A stretch of DNA of 64,000 nt from Craspedostauros australis. Taxonomy: Eukaryota > Bacillariophyta > Bacillariophyceae > Mastogloiales > Achnanthaceae. Positions 19,478 through 30,793 of the stretch are shown piece after piece. Every line of letters begins with the position of its first letter. Position 1 is the first letter of the stretch. The notes below the pieces were generated by a model. It had not been told where the DNA came from, searched no databases, and saw only the letters and a program-made list of their open reading frames with translations. The stretch is taken from assembly GCA_026770025.1 (NCBI GenBank), contig JAMXDE010000012.1, positions 1,488,001-1,552,000 on the forward strand. The letters are read 5' to 3'. The translations under genes and the position numbers were made by a program.

Positions 19478-21739
19478 ATGATGCCAACGATGTCCAAGTT
19501 GGCGCGCAGAATGCCGATGGCAGCAATGTCGCGCAGAATGGCGAGCTCTCAACTGTCCGCAGTCGCTCTTGCGTCGAGGACGGCCAGAACGACGATGCGA
19601 CGACGGAATGACCATGCGAGATGGACGCGACGAGACCTGTCCACGCAGAGCGCAACATGGTTCAAAATCGGATACCACACGCCGCAATTCCGACTCACGG
19701 AACGAGCCGTCAAGTACGCTGCGGTCATCGCCATCGTGGCACCTTGCATCGCCGTCGTCCAAGGCGTCGAACTGCTCAGCGACTACCGCACGAACCACGG
19801 CGACACGCCCGTGCCTCCGATGCCGCAGCAAGGCGTCGTCGTCGCGGAGGATGCGAACGCTCGTCGTGAGAAGCAGGAACTGCCACCATTGCGGTTGTTG
19901 GTCATCGGAGATTCCTTGGCGGCCGGCGTCGGCATGTCCAAATCGAACACGCCTGCTCTGCCCGTGTCCATCGCGCGAGGCATCTCGCAGGCTTCCGGCG
20001 GCCGCGTCGTCTACTGGACGTGCGTCGGCAGTCCCGGCGTGTCGGCGTCTCAGATCGTTGTGGATATTCAGAACATGAACCAGCGGGTTGCGGATTCCTT
20101 GCTGCCCCAAAACCGCATGGAGGCCCTCGTGCGCGAATGGCAAGCCAAGCGCAAGAGCTGGCGACAACGTCAGGCGTTGCGTCGTCGGGAGTCACAAGAG
20201 CAGGAGGCCTTGCTGTCGCAGCAGGAGGACTTGCAAAGGCGCATGGATAATCCCATATCCTTCGAATCCAACCGCCACATGATCCGCAAATGGTGGCGAC
20301 AAGTGCGCGAATCGCAGAACAAGATGGACACGACGAAGCATTTCATCGGTGGATGGTGGGGCAGGCTTCGATCGCATGTGCGCAATGAGGTCAAGCACAT
20401 TCAGGACAGAGTCAAGGAGGATATTGACGACATCACGACGATCGTTCAAACGCCGCAACTCAATGAGGACGACGATGGCGATGACGACGACGACGATGAA
20501 AACAGCATCGCAAAGAGACCCGCGACAGGCGTGCTGCGCAAGGATGACATCGATCTCGTCAACTCGCAGCAGTACGATATCGCCGTCGTCCTGACGGGAC
20601 TCAACGACGTCAAGGACAGCTACCTACCGAGCTTCATGGTCACCGGACGAAACTCGTCGCTGCAGGAAGGAACAGAGCGCATCATAGGCGGGTGGAAGAA
20701 TCAGTTTCGAACCATCATCAAGGTGCTCAATCCTCACATGGTGACGCAGATCGACTTTCAGAATCCGAAGTATGGGCCATCCGGCGAGTTCAATGAACAG
20801 AAGCAGGGCAGCGGCATGGATGCGTCCGCTGCATCATCGTCATCACCGACAAGCTCAACAGCAACGGCATTGAACACACGCGGATCGTGCACGACACACG
20901 GAGACCATAAAGCTGCCCAGGATCCATCTGCATTTCCAACGTTCTCGACAGAACCATTCTTCAAGGATGAGACCCTGGCATCTTCGCCGGTGGTGAGATC
21001 GAAGAAGGTTGCAGATGCTGGCGCCAGACAAGATCTTGTCAATGAGCACAAGATGCCATCCGTCATCGTCTTCCCCGCTTTGCCAGTAGCACCACTCGAG
21101 ATGTTCCAAATGAGACCACTGAAGTGGTTCATTGTCCCCGCCTTCGAGAAGCTGGATTCGGAGAAAAAGGGTCTGGCACAGCAGTACTCTGACCGCGTCC
21201 TCTTCATCGAGCAGCCGCCGCTGGACTTTTGGAAGGAGGTGGAGGCAGGCAAGGGCACCATCTTCGACAACCTGCGCAGAGAGAAGGTGCTGCTCATGCT
21301 CAACGACATGGCCCAAGATGCTCGCGAGCGCATCGAGTCCGTCGTGAACCAGCAGAAGCATCTGTGGGGAGATCAGAGCGATCCGGACGAAGCTGCGCGT
21401 GGTAGTGGTAAAGCCGCGCCATCACAAGAGCAAAATAGGGATACTGTGCGGGTGACGCATGAAGGCAGCAGCTTGAAGCAAGGTCGAGCGCAAGAACAAG
21501 CGCAAGCTGCAGCGTCGCAGTACGCACAGCACTCGCAGGACCCGGATGATCACCCAGGTTGCGACATCACCACCAAGGATGGCAATGGCGACGATGGTGA
21601 TGCGAACGGATGCGGCAAAGGGCTGACGGGGTCCACTCTCGTGGCAGTGGATAAAATGCACCCCAATGACGAAGGGTACGAGATTTGGGGAAGGTTCATC
21701 GCGTCAGCTGTCGTGCAGCACTGGAAGGAGCAATGCTGA
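19478..21739 (+). CDS. Membrane-anchored SGNH/GDSL hydrolase
   Basis: A single-exon protein of 753 residues. An Arg/Met-rich N-terminus is followed by one membrane segment (about residues 78-96, YAAVIAIVAPCIAVVQGV). The hydrolase core has block I GDSLAAG (Ser146 nucleophile), block II VGSPGVSA, block III TGLND (Asn376) and block V DKMHPNDEGY (Asp725, His728), so the catalytic set is complete. The core is spread over almost 600 residues because long insertions separate the blocks: a Gln/Arg-rich helical region (about 210-310), an acidic run (about 327-340) and a Ser/Thr-rich segment before the C-terminal block. The likely role is esterase or lipase; the substrate is unknown. The N-terminus could be a mitochondrial or ER signal anchor. 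Confidence 0.85.
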   Translation: MMPTMSKLARRMPMAAMSRRMASSQLSAVALASRTARTTMRRRNDHARWTRRDLSTQSATWFKIGYHTPQFRLTERAVKYAAVIAIVAPCIAVVQGVELLSDYRTNHGDTPVPPMPQQGVVVAEDANARREKQELPPLRLLVIGDSLAAGVGMSKSNTPALPVSIARGISQASGGRVVYWTCVGSPGVSASQIVVDIQNMNQRVADSLLPQNRMEALVREWQAKRKSWRQRQALRRRESQEQEALLSQQEDLQRRMDNPISFESNRHMIRKWWRQVRESQNKMDTTKHFIGGWWGRLRSHVRNEVKHIQDRVKEDIDDITTIVQTPQLNEDDDGDDDDDDENSIAKRPATGVLRKDDIDLVNSQQYDIAVVLTGLNDVKDSYLPSFMVTGRNSSLQEGTERIIGGWKNQFRTIIKVLNPHMVTQIDFQNPKYGPSGEFNEQKQGSGMDASAASSSSPTSSTATALNTRGSCTTHGDHKAAQDPSAFPTFSTEPFFKDETLASSPVVRSKKVADAGARQDLVNEHKMPSVIVFPALPVAPLEMFQMRPLKWFIVPAFEKLDSEKKGLAQQYSDRVLFIEQPPLDFWKEVEAGKGTIFDNLRREKVLLMLNDMAQDARERIESVVNQQKHLWGDQSDPDEAARGSGKAAPSQEQNRDTVRVTHEGSSLKQGRAQEQAQAAASQYAQHSQDPDDHPGCDITTKDGNGDDGDANGCGKGLTGSTLVAVDKMHPNDEGYEIWGRFIASAVVQHWKEQC

Positions 21740-22258
21740 TCTGGCGGAGGCGCTTCGAATCCTTGCCAAATCATCGACGTAGCGATGGTGAGCGTGTGCG
21801 GTACATACAGGAGCGGAGATGATAGTAGGATCCGCAGTATGTAATATCACTATGCAGTGGCTGAGTAGACCCCATTCTGTCTACTGGTATATATCTATCT
21901 TGTTACACGCTGTTGTACAACGTCAGTAAATGTCGGCGTCCTTGCACATTCAAGGCATCTTCCATTCGTGCCGATCCTCTTCGCCTCTTTGTCTCTCTTA
22001 TGCACAACCAATTGTCTACCACTTCTCTACACGTACGTATCACGGTCTTGCGCCATGTCGTCGTGGAGTATGTGGTTGGCATTGTATCGTCTTGTAGAGA
22101 GCGTCATAGAGTATGTAGTCCATTCTTCCATTCCGTTCTTCGATTCTGTCCCCTACTTGCTCGTGCCTGTGCCACGCGAGCATCGGCCCCCCATGCACAA
22201 GCATGAGCACGTCTCCGTGGCCAGCCAGCTATCCAGCCGCCTGCTGCCCCTTTCTTCA
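21740..22258. other. Intergenic region between convergent genes
   Basis: The 3' flanks of the SGNH gene and the PDZ-like gene. No gene or strong element is seen. Confidence 0.5.
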
Positions 22259-22519
22259 TCAATACTTCGTCTCTGCCAGAACGATGATCGTCCCTTGGCT
22301 GGCTTCCATCGTCCGCCGCACATCATCGACATTGCTTCCCATGACACCGATGTTGTTGAGGCTGATGAGTTCCATGCCAGGCTCCAGCTCGGAGCTGCCA
22401 AAGATTCCATCGCGTTCGACGGAGCAGACCACGACCTTGCCGTCTCTGTCGCGAAAGTCCAAACCCAACGGAGTGTCCTTGGTGGGCTTTTCAGCGACGG
22501 CCGCCGCGAAGGATGCCAT
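22259..22519 (-). CDS. Mini PDZ-like domain protein
   Basis: A protein of 86 residues starting at the ATG at 22519. The whole chain fits a single PDZ fold: a PLGLDF carboxylate-binding-like loop (variant of GLGF) near residue 17, a VVVCSVERDGIFGSSELEPGM region matching the beta2-beta3/alpha1 part, then LISLNNIGVMG and a helix VDDVRRTMEAS before the last strand. Such proteins usually bind the C-termini of partner proteins. The frame stays open upstream to 22633, but that part looks like leader sequence. A stand-alone PDZ of this size is unusual. The call rests on pattern only. Confidence 0.72.
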   Translation of the reverse strand: MASFAAAVAEKPTKDTPLGLDFRDRDGKVVVCSVERDGIFGSSELEPGMELISLNNIGVMGSNVDDVRRTMEASQGTIIVLAETKY

Positions 22520-24904
22520 GGTTGATTGTTGCGGAGTAGGTATTATGTGAAGCGCAGGTGCGATTGTGGAGAGAGTAGAGCAGAGAAGAAACTTTGTGTC
22601 TGAGTTTGCACTCGTGCGTTTGCGGTTGTTCAAATGATCTGATTATGAGTTCTTGTGTCTTCCTGCTGACCGTTGTTCTTTGGTGTGCTTCGTATTTCCT
22701 TGTGTCTGATGTCTCGTGCCTTGCTTCGTTCTTGTCCTCGATGCTGTGCTTGTTGTGTCAAGCGAGAAGTACCCAGAATACCAACAGAGTAGAGTAGATT
22801 TTATGACCAGACGGCAACGCTCCACCAGCACAGGAGAGGTCTTCCTGTACCAACAGGAGGTGGCACCGCATGGGCCGGTGTGATGATTCGCATGATAAAG
22901 CCGTCGGCACTCGTGGGCGCCATTGAGTACCGCACAAGGTGCCTGTATGGGTCCATACGAAGCGCTGTGTTCCGGTCTGGTCATGGTTCCTCAACTTCAA
23001 TGTCGGTTTCTGTGCCGGGACCAACACGATCGAAGAAGACCAGCGCTGCGAAATTCGGGGAGCTTTTCAGTTTTTGACGAACTTTTCGCTGTGTGTGGAG
23101 GTCTACAAAGATCAACGGTACCTCCCACCAGCACAACATGGGTTCTGTGGTCAGGAGTCTCTAACGTCGATTTATACTCGTGCTCCGTGGAGATGGCTTC
23201 GCAGCTCCACGGTTGCTCTTATCGTACTTGTAGGTTCTACTCGTACTCGTGGACTGTCTGAAGTGCAACGATGACGCTCGGATCTCCGCGACAATCGTGG
23301 TGCTTTCCGGAGATTTGACAGACTTGACAGACTTGGCGGATCATCCCAATGTTCCCAATCGCTCTCGTGAGACAGTCGCGACATTCGATTTCCTGTTGTG
23401 CTTCGGTGTTGTTGTTGCTGTCAGCGATGTCTCTTCGTCTTGCCATTTTCTCGTCATGTCTGATCTGTTCAATCGCCCGCTGCACTTGTACTTGCGACAT
23501 GGGTGCGCACGGTAGTAGTGGAAGGAGTTTGATGACCTCCGCCCAAGAACGGGGTTCCGGTTGTCCATTTGGCTCCTCTCACTCATCGCTACCAACGAAA
23601 TGGTTGCGCCTTGTGGCATCCGGTTCCGCTACGTCAAGGTCTGCAACGATACTTCGTACTCTATCAATACAGGAGTGGTCATACCTATCGCAAATGCGTG
23701 GTAGAAGTATTACAGAGTACGTAGGCCAATCTAGTCAAGAACACCAAGGGGTTTGCGAAAAGTGTCGAGACGACCGAATTCCCCGACCCTGCGACTACGA
23801 AAACAGCACAGGACATTTTCTTCTTCGGTTCATCGATGAATCACGAGCAAGGAGGGACAGATGGAGCGGCAAGTATGGCATTCCTTCAGGATCGCCAACA
23901 AGACGAAACCAAACATGCAATCTCGGGCAAGTCTCTGTTCGTACATCCTTGATCAACCCGCGTATCTGTTTCGTAACTTGGTTGGGATTCGTACTTCCTT
24001 GCGGTGAAGAAGTCCAGTGGACATCTTGGTTGATCAAGATGGGTGCGTGTATTTCGAAATCTTTGGGGATACAGTACGATCAACTACACGAGCAAGGACA
24101 TGTCGAGTGGAGGAGCACGCGTAGAGCATGTTGCAGTTGAACGGTTGCGATTCATCCTCTTCTGAACAAACATCAAGGTGTTGATGTCACAATCTTTCAT
24201 CGGGTCTGCGTAGCTGGATGGCCCCGCCATGACTCTCCCTTTCCATCTATTACATTATATGTTGCTTCAGATCTGCGCCTCCCCTCCAACTGATGACAAG
24301 CTTGATACGCGATAAAGGTCCCTTATCGAAGGCGCTTGTGCGCAACCTCTCTCCGGAATCACAAGAGAAAGAGGGAGGGCTCCCCAACGGCACACGCGAA
24401 TCTCATCTTTCCCGTGTGTCCTTGACGATGGGGAGATCTGTGGCCCTCATCATGCGGTCCCATCATTCGATCAACCGCCCATCCACTTTTCAGACCATGC
24501 CTGCACCTCGTAGATTTCTATCACTAGAGTAGTATCTGTCCGTTCATCAAATGGCATCATGACAAGCTGCGCATACTGTTGCGGCAGAGTAGACTATCTT
24601 CGTTAGACCTATAACAGTATTCCAGAACATCCACCATTCAATCCTCCCCTCCATTCTCCCTTTCATTTCTTCCACACAGAGAGAGAGTGTCCATTTTTCA
24701 TTCCGATAGCACACCACAGAGCAAGTGCACACATGACAGGCGACGCACAGGTGTCGCTTCGTCCATCCCATACCACACATTGACTTTCCAGAGACTGCTT
24801 CAATCGAGCATCATTCCAATTGATGCATGGTATCGCACCATTGTACGAGTATGGTAGTCCACCATACTCTCTCCGTAATGCCGGTAAAGTATTCCACTGC
24901 ACCT
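22520..24904. other. Gene-poor region, about 2.4 kb
   Basis: No convincing gene is present on either strand. The longest frame (23349-24140, +, 263 codons) is rich in Cys, Ser and Arg without a domain and is probably random. Features seen are a CTCTAC/GTAGA-type motif (22785-22799), a small hairpin (CCGTGGAG / CTCCACGG near 23185-23212) and an inverted repeat at 23944-24041. Confidence 0.45.
23944..24041. repeat. Imperfect inverted repeat
   Basis: CATCCTTGATCAACC (23944-23958) is inverted as GGTTGATCAAGATG (24028-24041) with one base lost. The right arm is itself within a small hairpin (CATCTTG / CAAGATG, 24022-24041). It could be a decayed transposable-element end; no coding remnant supports that. 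Confidence 0.5.
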
Positions 24905-25756
24905 TTACAAACCCTTCTTTCCGTCCACGTACTGCTTCTGCCACGCGGCAAGATTCTGTCGCATACGCCTGTTGAGCTTGCAAACTGGTCGGGATGGCTT
25001 GATTCCCTTCTCGAAGGCCTCCTCCCACGTCTCGTACAATCCGGCCCGCACCAAACACGCGCACATGATGGTCGTGGAGCGACCGCGCCCATGCGCGCAA
25101 TGCACCAGCACATCGCCCTCCTTGCGCGACATGACGCCGAAGTTGGCAGCATGCTCCAGCTGCGCCGGAGTGGCCGGCACGCCGTCCCACGTCGCCGTGC
25201 TGAGGTAGTGCTTCGTGCGGTCGCGACAGGCTTCGTTGAATTCGACCGTGAGGTCGATGACGCCGCCCCAGTCCATGTTGAGCTCGTGGCCGTAGCAGCC
25301 GCCGACCCACCAGCCGGGTTGGACTTCGGTGGCGACGGGCACGACCTTCTTGACCGGTTGGTTGGTTTCTGGGTCCACCGTCTTGCATTTGGAGATGCGC
25401 GTGTGGACGTGCGTGTAGAGCAGCGTCGGACCGTGGAAGGGGAAGAAGAGGATGTAGCTCCACAGCGGGATCTGCCCCGTCTCGGTGTCCTTGCCTATCA
25501 GGCCCATGCCCCATTCCATCTTGAACAGCACCGCGATCGCCCCGTTGACTATGGTGGAGTAGCCCATGACTAAGGCGGGCAGCGCCTTGGCGATCGTCAT
25601 GGTGGCCTCCGCGACGCTGTCGCCGTCCGATCCTCCCAGCATCCTCGTCATGGACGGAACCGAAGGATCGGCAGGGTCGCTGAGTAAGCTGTATCCTGCG
25701 TACGACAAGGCCGAAAGGCCGACGTACTTCAGGTAGACACCGTGTACCGTTCCCAT
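24905..25756 (-). CDS. Membrane-linked dual-specificity protein phosphatase
   Basis: A 283-residue protein. The C-terminal half is a dual-specificity phosphatase with the signature HCAHGRGRS (Cys220 nucleophile, Arg226), preceded by the WDGVPATPAQL region that would hold the general acid loop. A segment PGWWVGGCYGHELNMDWGGVIDLTVEF resembles the entry strand of the family. The N-terminal half carries two or three hydrophobic segments (near residues 10-25, 58-78 and 97-115), suggesting a membrane-anchored enzyme with the phosphatase on one face. The substrate could be a phosphoprotein or a phospholipid; related membrane phosphatases act on phosphoinositides. It is transcribed away from the PRP22 gene, with 670 bases between them. 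Confidence 0.85.
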   Translation of the reverse strand: MGTVHGVYLKYVGLSALSYAGYSLLSDPADPSVPSMTRMLGGSDGDSVAEATMTIAKALPALVMGYSTIVNGAIAVLFKMEWGMGLIGKDTETGQIPLWSYILFFPFHGPTLLYTHVHTRISKCKTVDPETNQPVKKVVPVATEVQPGWWVGGCYGHELNMDWGGVIDLTVEFNEACRDRTKHYLSTATWDGVPATPAQLEHAANFGVMSRKEGDVLVHCAHGRGRSTTIMCACLVRAGLYETWEEAFEKGIKPSRPVCKLNRRMRQNLAAWQKQYVDGKKGL

Positions 25757-26429
25757 CTTTGCTTTTGTCTCTGTCTTCTGCTTGGCTTCTTACGTGCTCT
25801 TGCTGTTATGCCTTGTGTTTTATGTTGTGCTGCTATGTGATGTGACGCGATGCGGTGTGACGCGATGCGATGTGATGTGTGTTACTTTCTCCTCACACCT
25901 GTGATCGTGTTCTGCTCTCTCAATGGTTCGCACATCGGTGGTTCAAAACGACGCTGTTGTTGGCGCCATCGGTGTTTCGATGTCCAACCAAAGATGTCCG
26001 TCATTGTTCCTTCCAGCTTTTTGATGTGCGTGACGGCATTTGTGGACTGGTGACGTGGATGAGAATATTGAGCTGAAATAGACCTTCACATTTCAGTCCC
26101 ACTCCTGACACGCCTGACCTTCATACGGCTGCCTCCCAAACCAACAACCATTTTCGCCACAATTTGATGCGAAACGGAGGAACAAAACGAATGGGGTGGA
26201 TCGCGTCAGAAGCATCGATCGTTTCCACCAAGCAACACGACACACCCAAGAGGAGAGGAGAGATGTTGGAAGCACAAGACATGCACAAGACATCGCACCA
26301 CAATCATCCAAGTTGACACTTCACACTTCACACTCGGCATACCCAGACACGTTCTCAAGACCGCACCACAGACCGACAGGAAGGCACACTCACTCCACAA
26401 CAAAGAGACTGATAGGGAAAGACAGCAAG
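25757..26429. other. Divergent intergenic region
   Basis: Upstream of the phosphatase (-) and the PRP22 helicase (+). A GTGACGCGATGCG-type tandem tract lies at about 25836-25878. A CA-rich stretch (26270-26400) leads into the helicase start. The helicase frame stays open back to 26196, but that part has leader-like composition. Confidence 0.5.
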
Positions 26430-29400
26430 ATGGGAAAGGAAAAGAAGAACAAGAAGGAGAAGAAGTCGACGCCGCTGACGGCGGTGGAACGCATGGAGGA
26501 CATGGCGCTGACCTCCAGGATCACGGAGGCCTTGGCGCCGCACCTGTCGGGCGTGCAGGACAAGACGCTGTCGGAGTTCATCATCCACCTGGTGGAGAAG
26601 CAGATAAAGAAGGACATGGAGGCCAAGCTGAAGATGGAGCCCGTGAATCCGATCCAGCAGGCGCAATCCGTCAAGACGCGCTTGGGACAGAAAGGTGCGC
26701 CGGACATCCCCCTCAGCATGTGCCGCCAGCTGCTGGAATGGATCGAGGTCGAGTCGCCGCGCGTCAAGAGGCATGCGGCCAGCCTCGAGAAGAAGATAGC
26801 CTCCAGCGCCAAGGCCAACGCCGTCATGTCGGGCGGCGACAAGCCCAACAACCCCCTCAGCGCCAGCTTTCCCGGATTGGCCAAGCCCAACCTCGCCGGA
26901 TCCGTGCCTCTGGATGACTTCAAGGAGCTGTCGCCTCAGGACATGGAGAAGAACAAGAGCATGAAGCGCGAGCGCGATGCCGGCGGAGACAGCAGCCAGC
27001 GACGCGGAATTTCGAACCTCCCAGCGTGGATGACCAAGGACGGAGGCGGCGCGGCTGCTGACAGCAAGGATGAGCCCGCCAGCAAGAAGAAACGACCCGA
27101 CGGCCTGGAGCTCTACCAGATCCTGCAGGCGAAGATCTCGAAGGTGCAGGACACGGGGCTCAAGCTGCGCACGGACAGCGGAGAGGAGGGCACGGTGTAC
27201 AAGGCGCAGCTGCCAAACGATTACAACAAGAGGGATTACCGTCAGAACCAGCCGGTCTGGGTCAAGGTCATTTCCCTCACCGCCAATAAGATCGTCTTCA
27301 GCGTCAAGGACGTCGATCAGAAGAGCGGTCGCGACATCATGCCGCACCGCAACGTCATGGGCAGGAAGGACGAGGAGGAGCGCTCGGCGATGCGCAGCAG
27401 CAGCGCCAGCGTGGTGCATCCAGGTCTCGACGTGGCGGCCGTCAAGCGTCAGCAGGCCGAGGAGGAGGCCAAGGCCAACTACCTCAGGTCAGGCAAGGCA
27501 CCGGCCTCCGCCCAGCCTCGCCGTCGTAAGCAGCATCTCAAGGAGCACGAGCTCTTCGAGGCGCAGCAGCTGATCAAGTCCGGCGTCCTGCCGGTCGATC
27601 AGTATCCCACCTACGATGCCGAGCTGGGCATGCTCGCCGTAGAGGAGACAGAGGAGGAGACCGACGTCGATCTCGTCGAGGTCGAGCCATCCTTCCTCAG
27701 AGGTCAGACCAAGCGCAGCGGCCGTCGCGATCTCGAGGAGCCGGTCAAGATCGTCAAGAATCCGGACGGTTCCATGCAGAGAGCTGCCGTGCAGCAGGTC
27801 TCGCTTGCCAAGGAACGTCGCGAATTGCGTTCCGCGCAGGCCAATCAGCTCATCGATTCCATCCCCAAGGATCTCAATCGTCCATGGGAGGATCCCATGC
27901 CGGAGGCCGGCGAGCGACACTTCGCGCAGGAGCTGAGATCCATCAACGTCATGTCGCAGGTGGATGGCGCGCCGGAATGGAAGCAGAAGGCGGAGAGCAA
28001 GACGCTGTCCTACGGTATCATCTCCAACAAATCCATCAAGGACCAGCGCGAGAGCCTTCCCATCTACAGGCTCAAGCAGGAGCTCATGCGCGCCATCAAG
28101 GAGAACCAGGTCCTCGTCGTCATCGGAGAGACGGGTTCCGGAAAGACCACGCAGATGACGCAGTACATGTGCGAATTGGGATTCACGGCCAAGGGCGGCA
28201 AGGGTAAGGGCATGATCGGTTGCACGCAGCCGCGTCGTGTCGCCGCTGTCTCCGTCGCCAAGCGTGTCGCTGAGGAGTACGGGTGCGCTTTGGGAGAGGA
28301 GGTTGGATACTCCATCCGTTTCGAGGACACCACGTCCAAAGACACCATCATCAAGTACATGACCGACGGTATGCTCATGAGAGAGTACCTCGCCGACAAC
28401 GATCTGTCGCGATACTCGGCCCTCATGCTCGACGAGGCCCACGAACGTACGATCCATACCGACGTCCTCTTCGGCCTCCTCAAGGATCTGTGCCACAGGC
28501 GTCCGGATCTCAAGATCATCGTCACATCCGCCACGCTCGATGCCGAGAAATTCTCCAGCTACTTCTTCCAATGTCCGATCTTCACCATTCCGGGTCGAAC
28601 GTTCCCCGTCGAAATCCTGTACACCAAGGATCCCGAAAGCGACTACCTCGATGCTTGCATGATCACCGTCATGCAGATCCATCTCTCCGAACCCGCCGGA
28701 GACATCTTGGTTTTCCTCACGGGTCAGGAGGAGATCGACACGTGCTGCGAGACTCTCTACACCCGCATGCAGGCGCTCGGTGACATGGCGCCAGAGCTCA
28801 TCGTCCTCCCCGTATACTCGTCGTTGCCGTCCGAGATGCAGTCGCGAATCTTCGAGCCAGCACCGGAGGGAGCCCGAAAGTGCATCGTGGCCACGAACAT
28901 TGCGGAGGCATCGCTGACGATCGACGGTATTTACTACGTCGTGGATCCTGGCTTCTGCAAGCAGAAGGCGTTCAATGCCAAGCTCGGAATGGACTCCTTG
29001 GTCGTCACGCCCATCAGTCAGGCATCTGCCCGTCAGCGTGCGGGACGCGCAGGACGTACCGGTCCCGGTAAGTGCTACCGTCTATACACGGAGCAGGCCT
29101 TCAAGACCGAGATGCTGCCAACCAACATTCCCGAAATCCAGCGAACCAATCTGGGCAACGTTGTCCTGCAGCTCAAGGCCATGGGAATCAACGACTTGCT
29201 GGGATTCGATTTCATGGACCCGCCGCCAGTCGCGACTCTCGTGGGTGCGTTGGAATCCCTCCACGCCCTTGGATCGCTGGACGAAGAAGGTCTGCTGACG
29301 CGATTGGGACGCAAGATGGCCGAGTTCCCCCTCGAACCCAACCTCTCCAAGATGCTCATCCTGTCCGTCGACTTGGGCTGCTCCGAAGAGATTCTCACCA

Positions 29401-30035
29401 TCACGGCCATGCTCAGTGTCGAAAATCCATTCTACAGACCGAAGGACAAGCAGGCGCAGGCCGACATGAAGAAGGCCAAATTTCACCAGACCGAAGGCGA
29501 CCACCTCACCCTCCTCACCGTCTACAAGGGTTGGGAGGCAGCCCGCTGCTCCAACCCGTGGTGCTTTGAGAACTTCGTGCAGGCACGCAGCATGAAACGT
29601 GCGCAGGATGTCCGCAAGCAGCTCGTCACGATCATGGATCGGTACCGTCTCCTCCTGATGAGCGCCGGCAAGAACTACAAGCTCATTTGCAAGGCCATCG
29701 CGGCAGGATTCTTCACCAACGCCGCCAAGAAGGATCCGCAGGAGGGATACAAGACGTTGGTGGATCAAAACCCGGTCTACATCCACCCATCCTCCGCCCT
29801 CTTCAACAAGAACCCGGAGTACCTCATCTACCACGAGCTCGTCCTCACCACGAAGGAGTACATGCGCAACATCCTGGTCATCGATGCCAAGTGGCTGACG
29901 GAGCTGGCGCCGGCATTCTACAAGAAGGCCGATCCCAACCGCATGTCAAGGGCCAAGCGCAAGGAGAAGATCGAACCGCTCCACGATCGCTTCAACCCCA
30001 AGGATTCGTGGCGGTTGTCGAAGCGAAGGGGATAG
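26430..30035 (+). CDS. DHX8: DEAH-box pre-mRNA splicing helicase PRP22/DHX8
   Basis: A single-exon protein of 1201 residues, close to the family length. The Lys-rich start ([12 protein letters not shown]) is followed by a PWI-like N-terminal segment, a disordered linker, an S1 RNA-binding domain (about residues 227-302) that marks the PRP22/DHX8 branch, and the DEAH helicase core. Core motifs are GETGSGKT (566-573), DEAH (668-671), SAT (700-702), the FLTGQEEID loop, TNIAEAS and QRAGRAGR (869-876). The helicase-associated and OB-fold regions follow, ending in the conserved RIEPLHDRF...WRLSKRR type tail. The enzyme releases spliced mRNA from the spliceosome in the nucleus. The start at 26430 was chosen because upstream codons are CA-rich leader-like sequence. 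Confidence 0.96.
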   Translation: MGKEKKNKKEKKSTPLTAVERMEDMALTSRITEALAPHLSGVQDKTLSEFIIHLVEKQIKKDMEAKLKMEPVNPIQQAQSVKTRLGQKGAPDIPLSMCRQLLEWIEVESPRVKRHAASLEKKIASSAKANAVMSGGDKPNNPLSASFPGLAKPNLAGSVPLDDFKELSPQDMEKNKSMKRERDAGGDSSQRRGISNLPAWMTKDGGGAAADSKDEPASKKKRPDGLELYQILQAKISKVQDTGLKLRTDSGEEGTVYKAQLPNDYNKRDYRQNQPVWVKVISLTANKIVFSVKDVDQKSGRDIMPHRNVMGRKDEEERSAMRSSSASVVHPGLDVAAVKRQQAEEEAKANYLRSGKAPASAQPRRRKQHLKEHELFEAQQLIKSGVLPVDQYPTYDAELGMLAVEETEEETDVDLVEVEPSFLRGQTKRSGRRDLEEPVKIVKNPDGSMQRAAVQQVSLAKERRELRSAQANQLIDSIPKDLNRPWEDPMPEAGERHFAQELRSINVMSQVDGAPEWKQKAESKTLSYGIISNKSIKDQRESLPIYRLKQELMRAIKENQVLVVIGETGSGKTTQMTQYMCELGFTAKGGKGKGMIGCTQPRRVAAVSVAKRVAEEYGCALGEEVGYSIRFEDTTSKDTIIKYMTDGMLMREYLADNDLSRYSALMLDEAHERTIHTDVLFGLLKDLCHRRPDLKIIVTSATLDAEKFSSYFFQCPIFTIPGRTFPVEILYTKDPESDYLDACMITVMQIHLSEPAGDILVFLTGQEEIDTCCETLYTRMQALGDMAPELIVLPVYSSLPSEMQSRIFEPAPEGARKCIVATNIAEASLTIDGIYYVVDPGFCKQKAFNAKLGMDSLVVTPISQASARQRAGRAGRTGPGKCYRLYTEQAFKTEMLPTNIPEIQRTNLGNVVLQLKAMGINDLLGFDFMDPPPVATLVGALESLHALGSLDEEGLLTRLGRKMAEFPLEPNLSKMLILSVDLGCSEEILTITAMLSVENPFYRPKDKQAQADMKKAKFHQTEGDHLTLLTVYKGWEAARCSNPWCFENFVQARSMKRAQDVRKQLVTIMDRYRLLLMSAGKNYKLICKAIAAGFFTNAAKKDPQEGYKTLVDQNPVYIHPSSALFNKNPEYLIYHELVLTTKEYMRNILVIDAKWLTELAPAFYKKADPNRMSRAKRKEKIEPLHDRFNPKDSWRLSKRRG

Positions 30036-30793
30036 ATGCATGCCATGGATGGTGCGGATAGATTTGACGTTAATAGCAAGCCAAGTTCAATTACATCTGC
30101 AAATGCACAGGATGTTGGTTGTGCCTGTTGTTGTTGCTGTTGTGATGGATGGCGACGTGTGTTGTCATGGAGAGCGGAATCTGTCCATGCTATCTCGAAG
30201 CATCATGCATGACAAGGGAAGGGGAAAGCATTGTCCAATGAAAGGATGGATCAAGACTTTGGTTGTTTCTTGATTGGGTTTCTGCTAATGTTACATGAGT
30301 TCTCTACAAGGGGTTGCACCTTGTTCTGTTGCTGCTATCTTTCCTTTTCTCTTGTTTGTGGAAGATGCGCTATTTCTGTTTCTCCTCATTCTCGTGCACT
30401 GTGCTCAGCACAGTCGGTGAATGTTCTGTGGATGGTGACAGCCGTCGTCGCAAGAGCACCAGAGCTCCAAGCAGCTGGTGTTTGCGTGGTCTGCATCTTC
30501 CATTCCATGCGTTCCCATCATGGCATCCCATCACTTCTTGGACAGTCATCCGACATCCGCGGCGTGCGAATGGTATGATGGCAAGGCAACCCCCATAGTT
30601 ACCTGCTGGTATCGCTGTCGGTGATGCATGTTATTGTTGTTGTTGTTATTGATGAAAGGTTGTCGTCGGTGGTAGTCGTTGTTGTCGTTGATGCTGTTTG
30701 GATTGGTAGTAGCAATGTGGTGCCGTGTGTGTTTGTATGCACCACCATGCGAGTACGGTCCAATACAACCAACGTTCGCAGTCGACTTGATTC
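30036..30793. other. Intergenic region between convergent genes
   Basis: The 3' flanks of the PRP22 gene and the Aurora kinase gene. It includes TTG/GTT-rich simple sequence (30630-30700). No gene is seen. Confidence 0.5.

Noticed and set aside
23349-24140. 263-codon open frame in the gene desert
   Set aside because: Cys/Ser/Arg-rich composition without any recognisable pattern, and its start is not convincing.
26355-27419. 354-codon antisense frame over the PRP22 gene
   Set aside because: It is the reverse complement of clearly coding sequence; GC-rich codon bias opens antisense frames.
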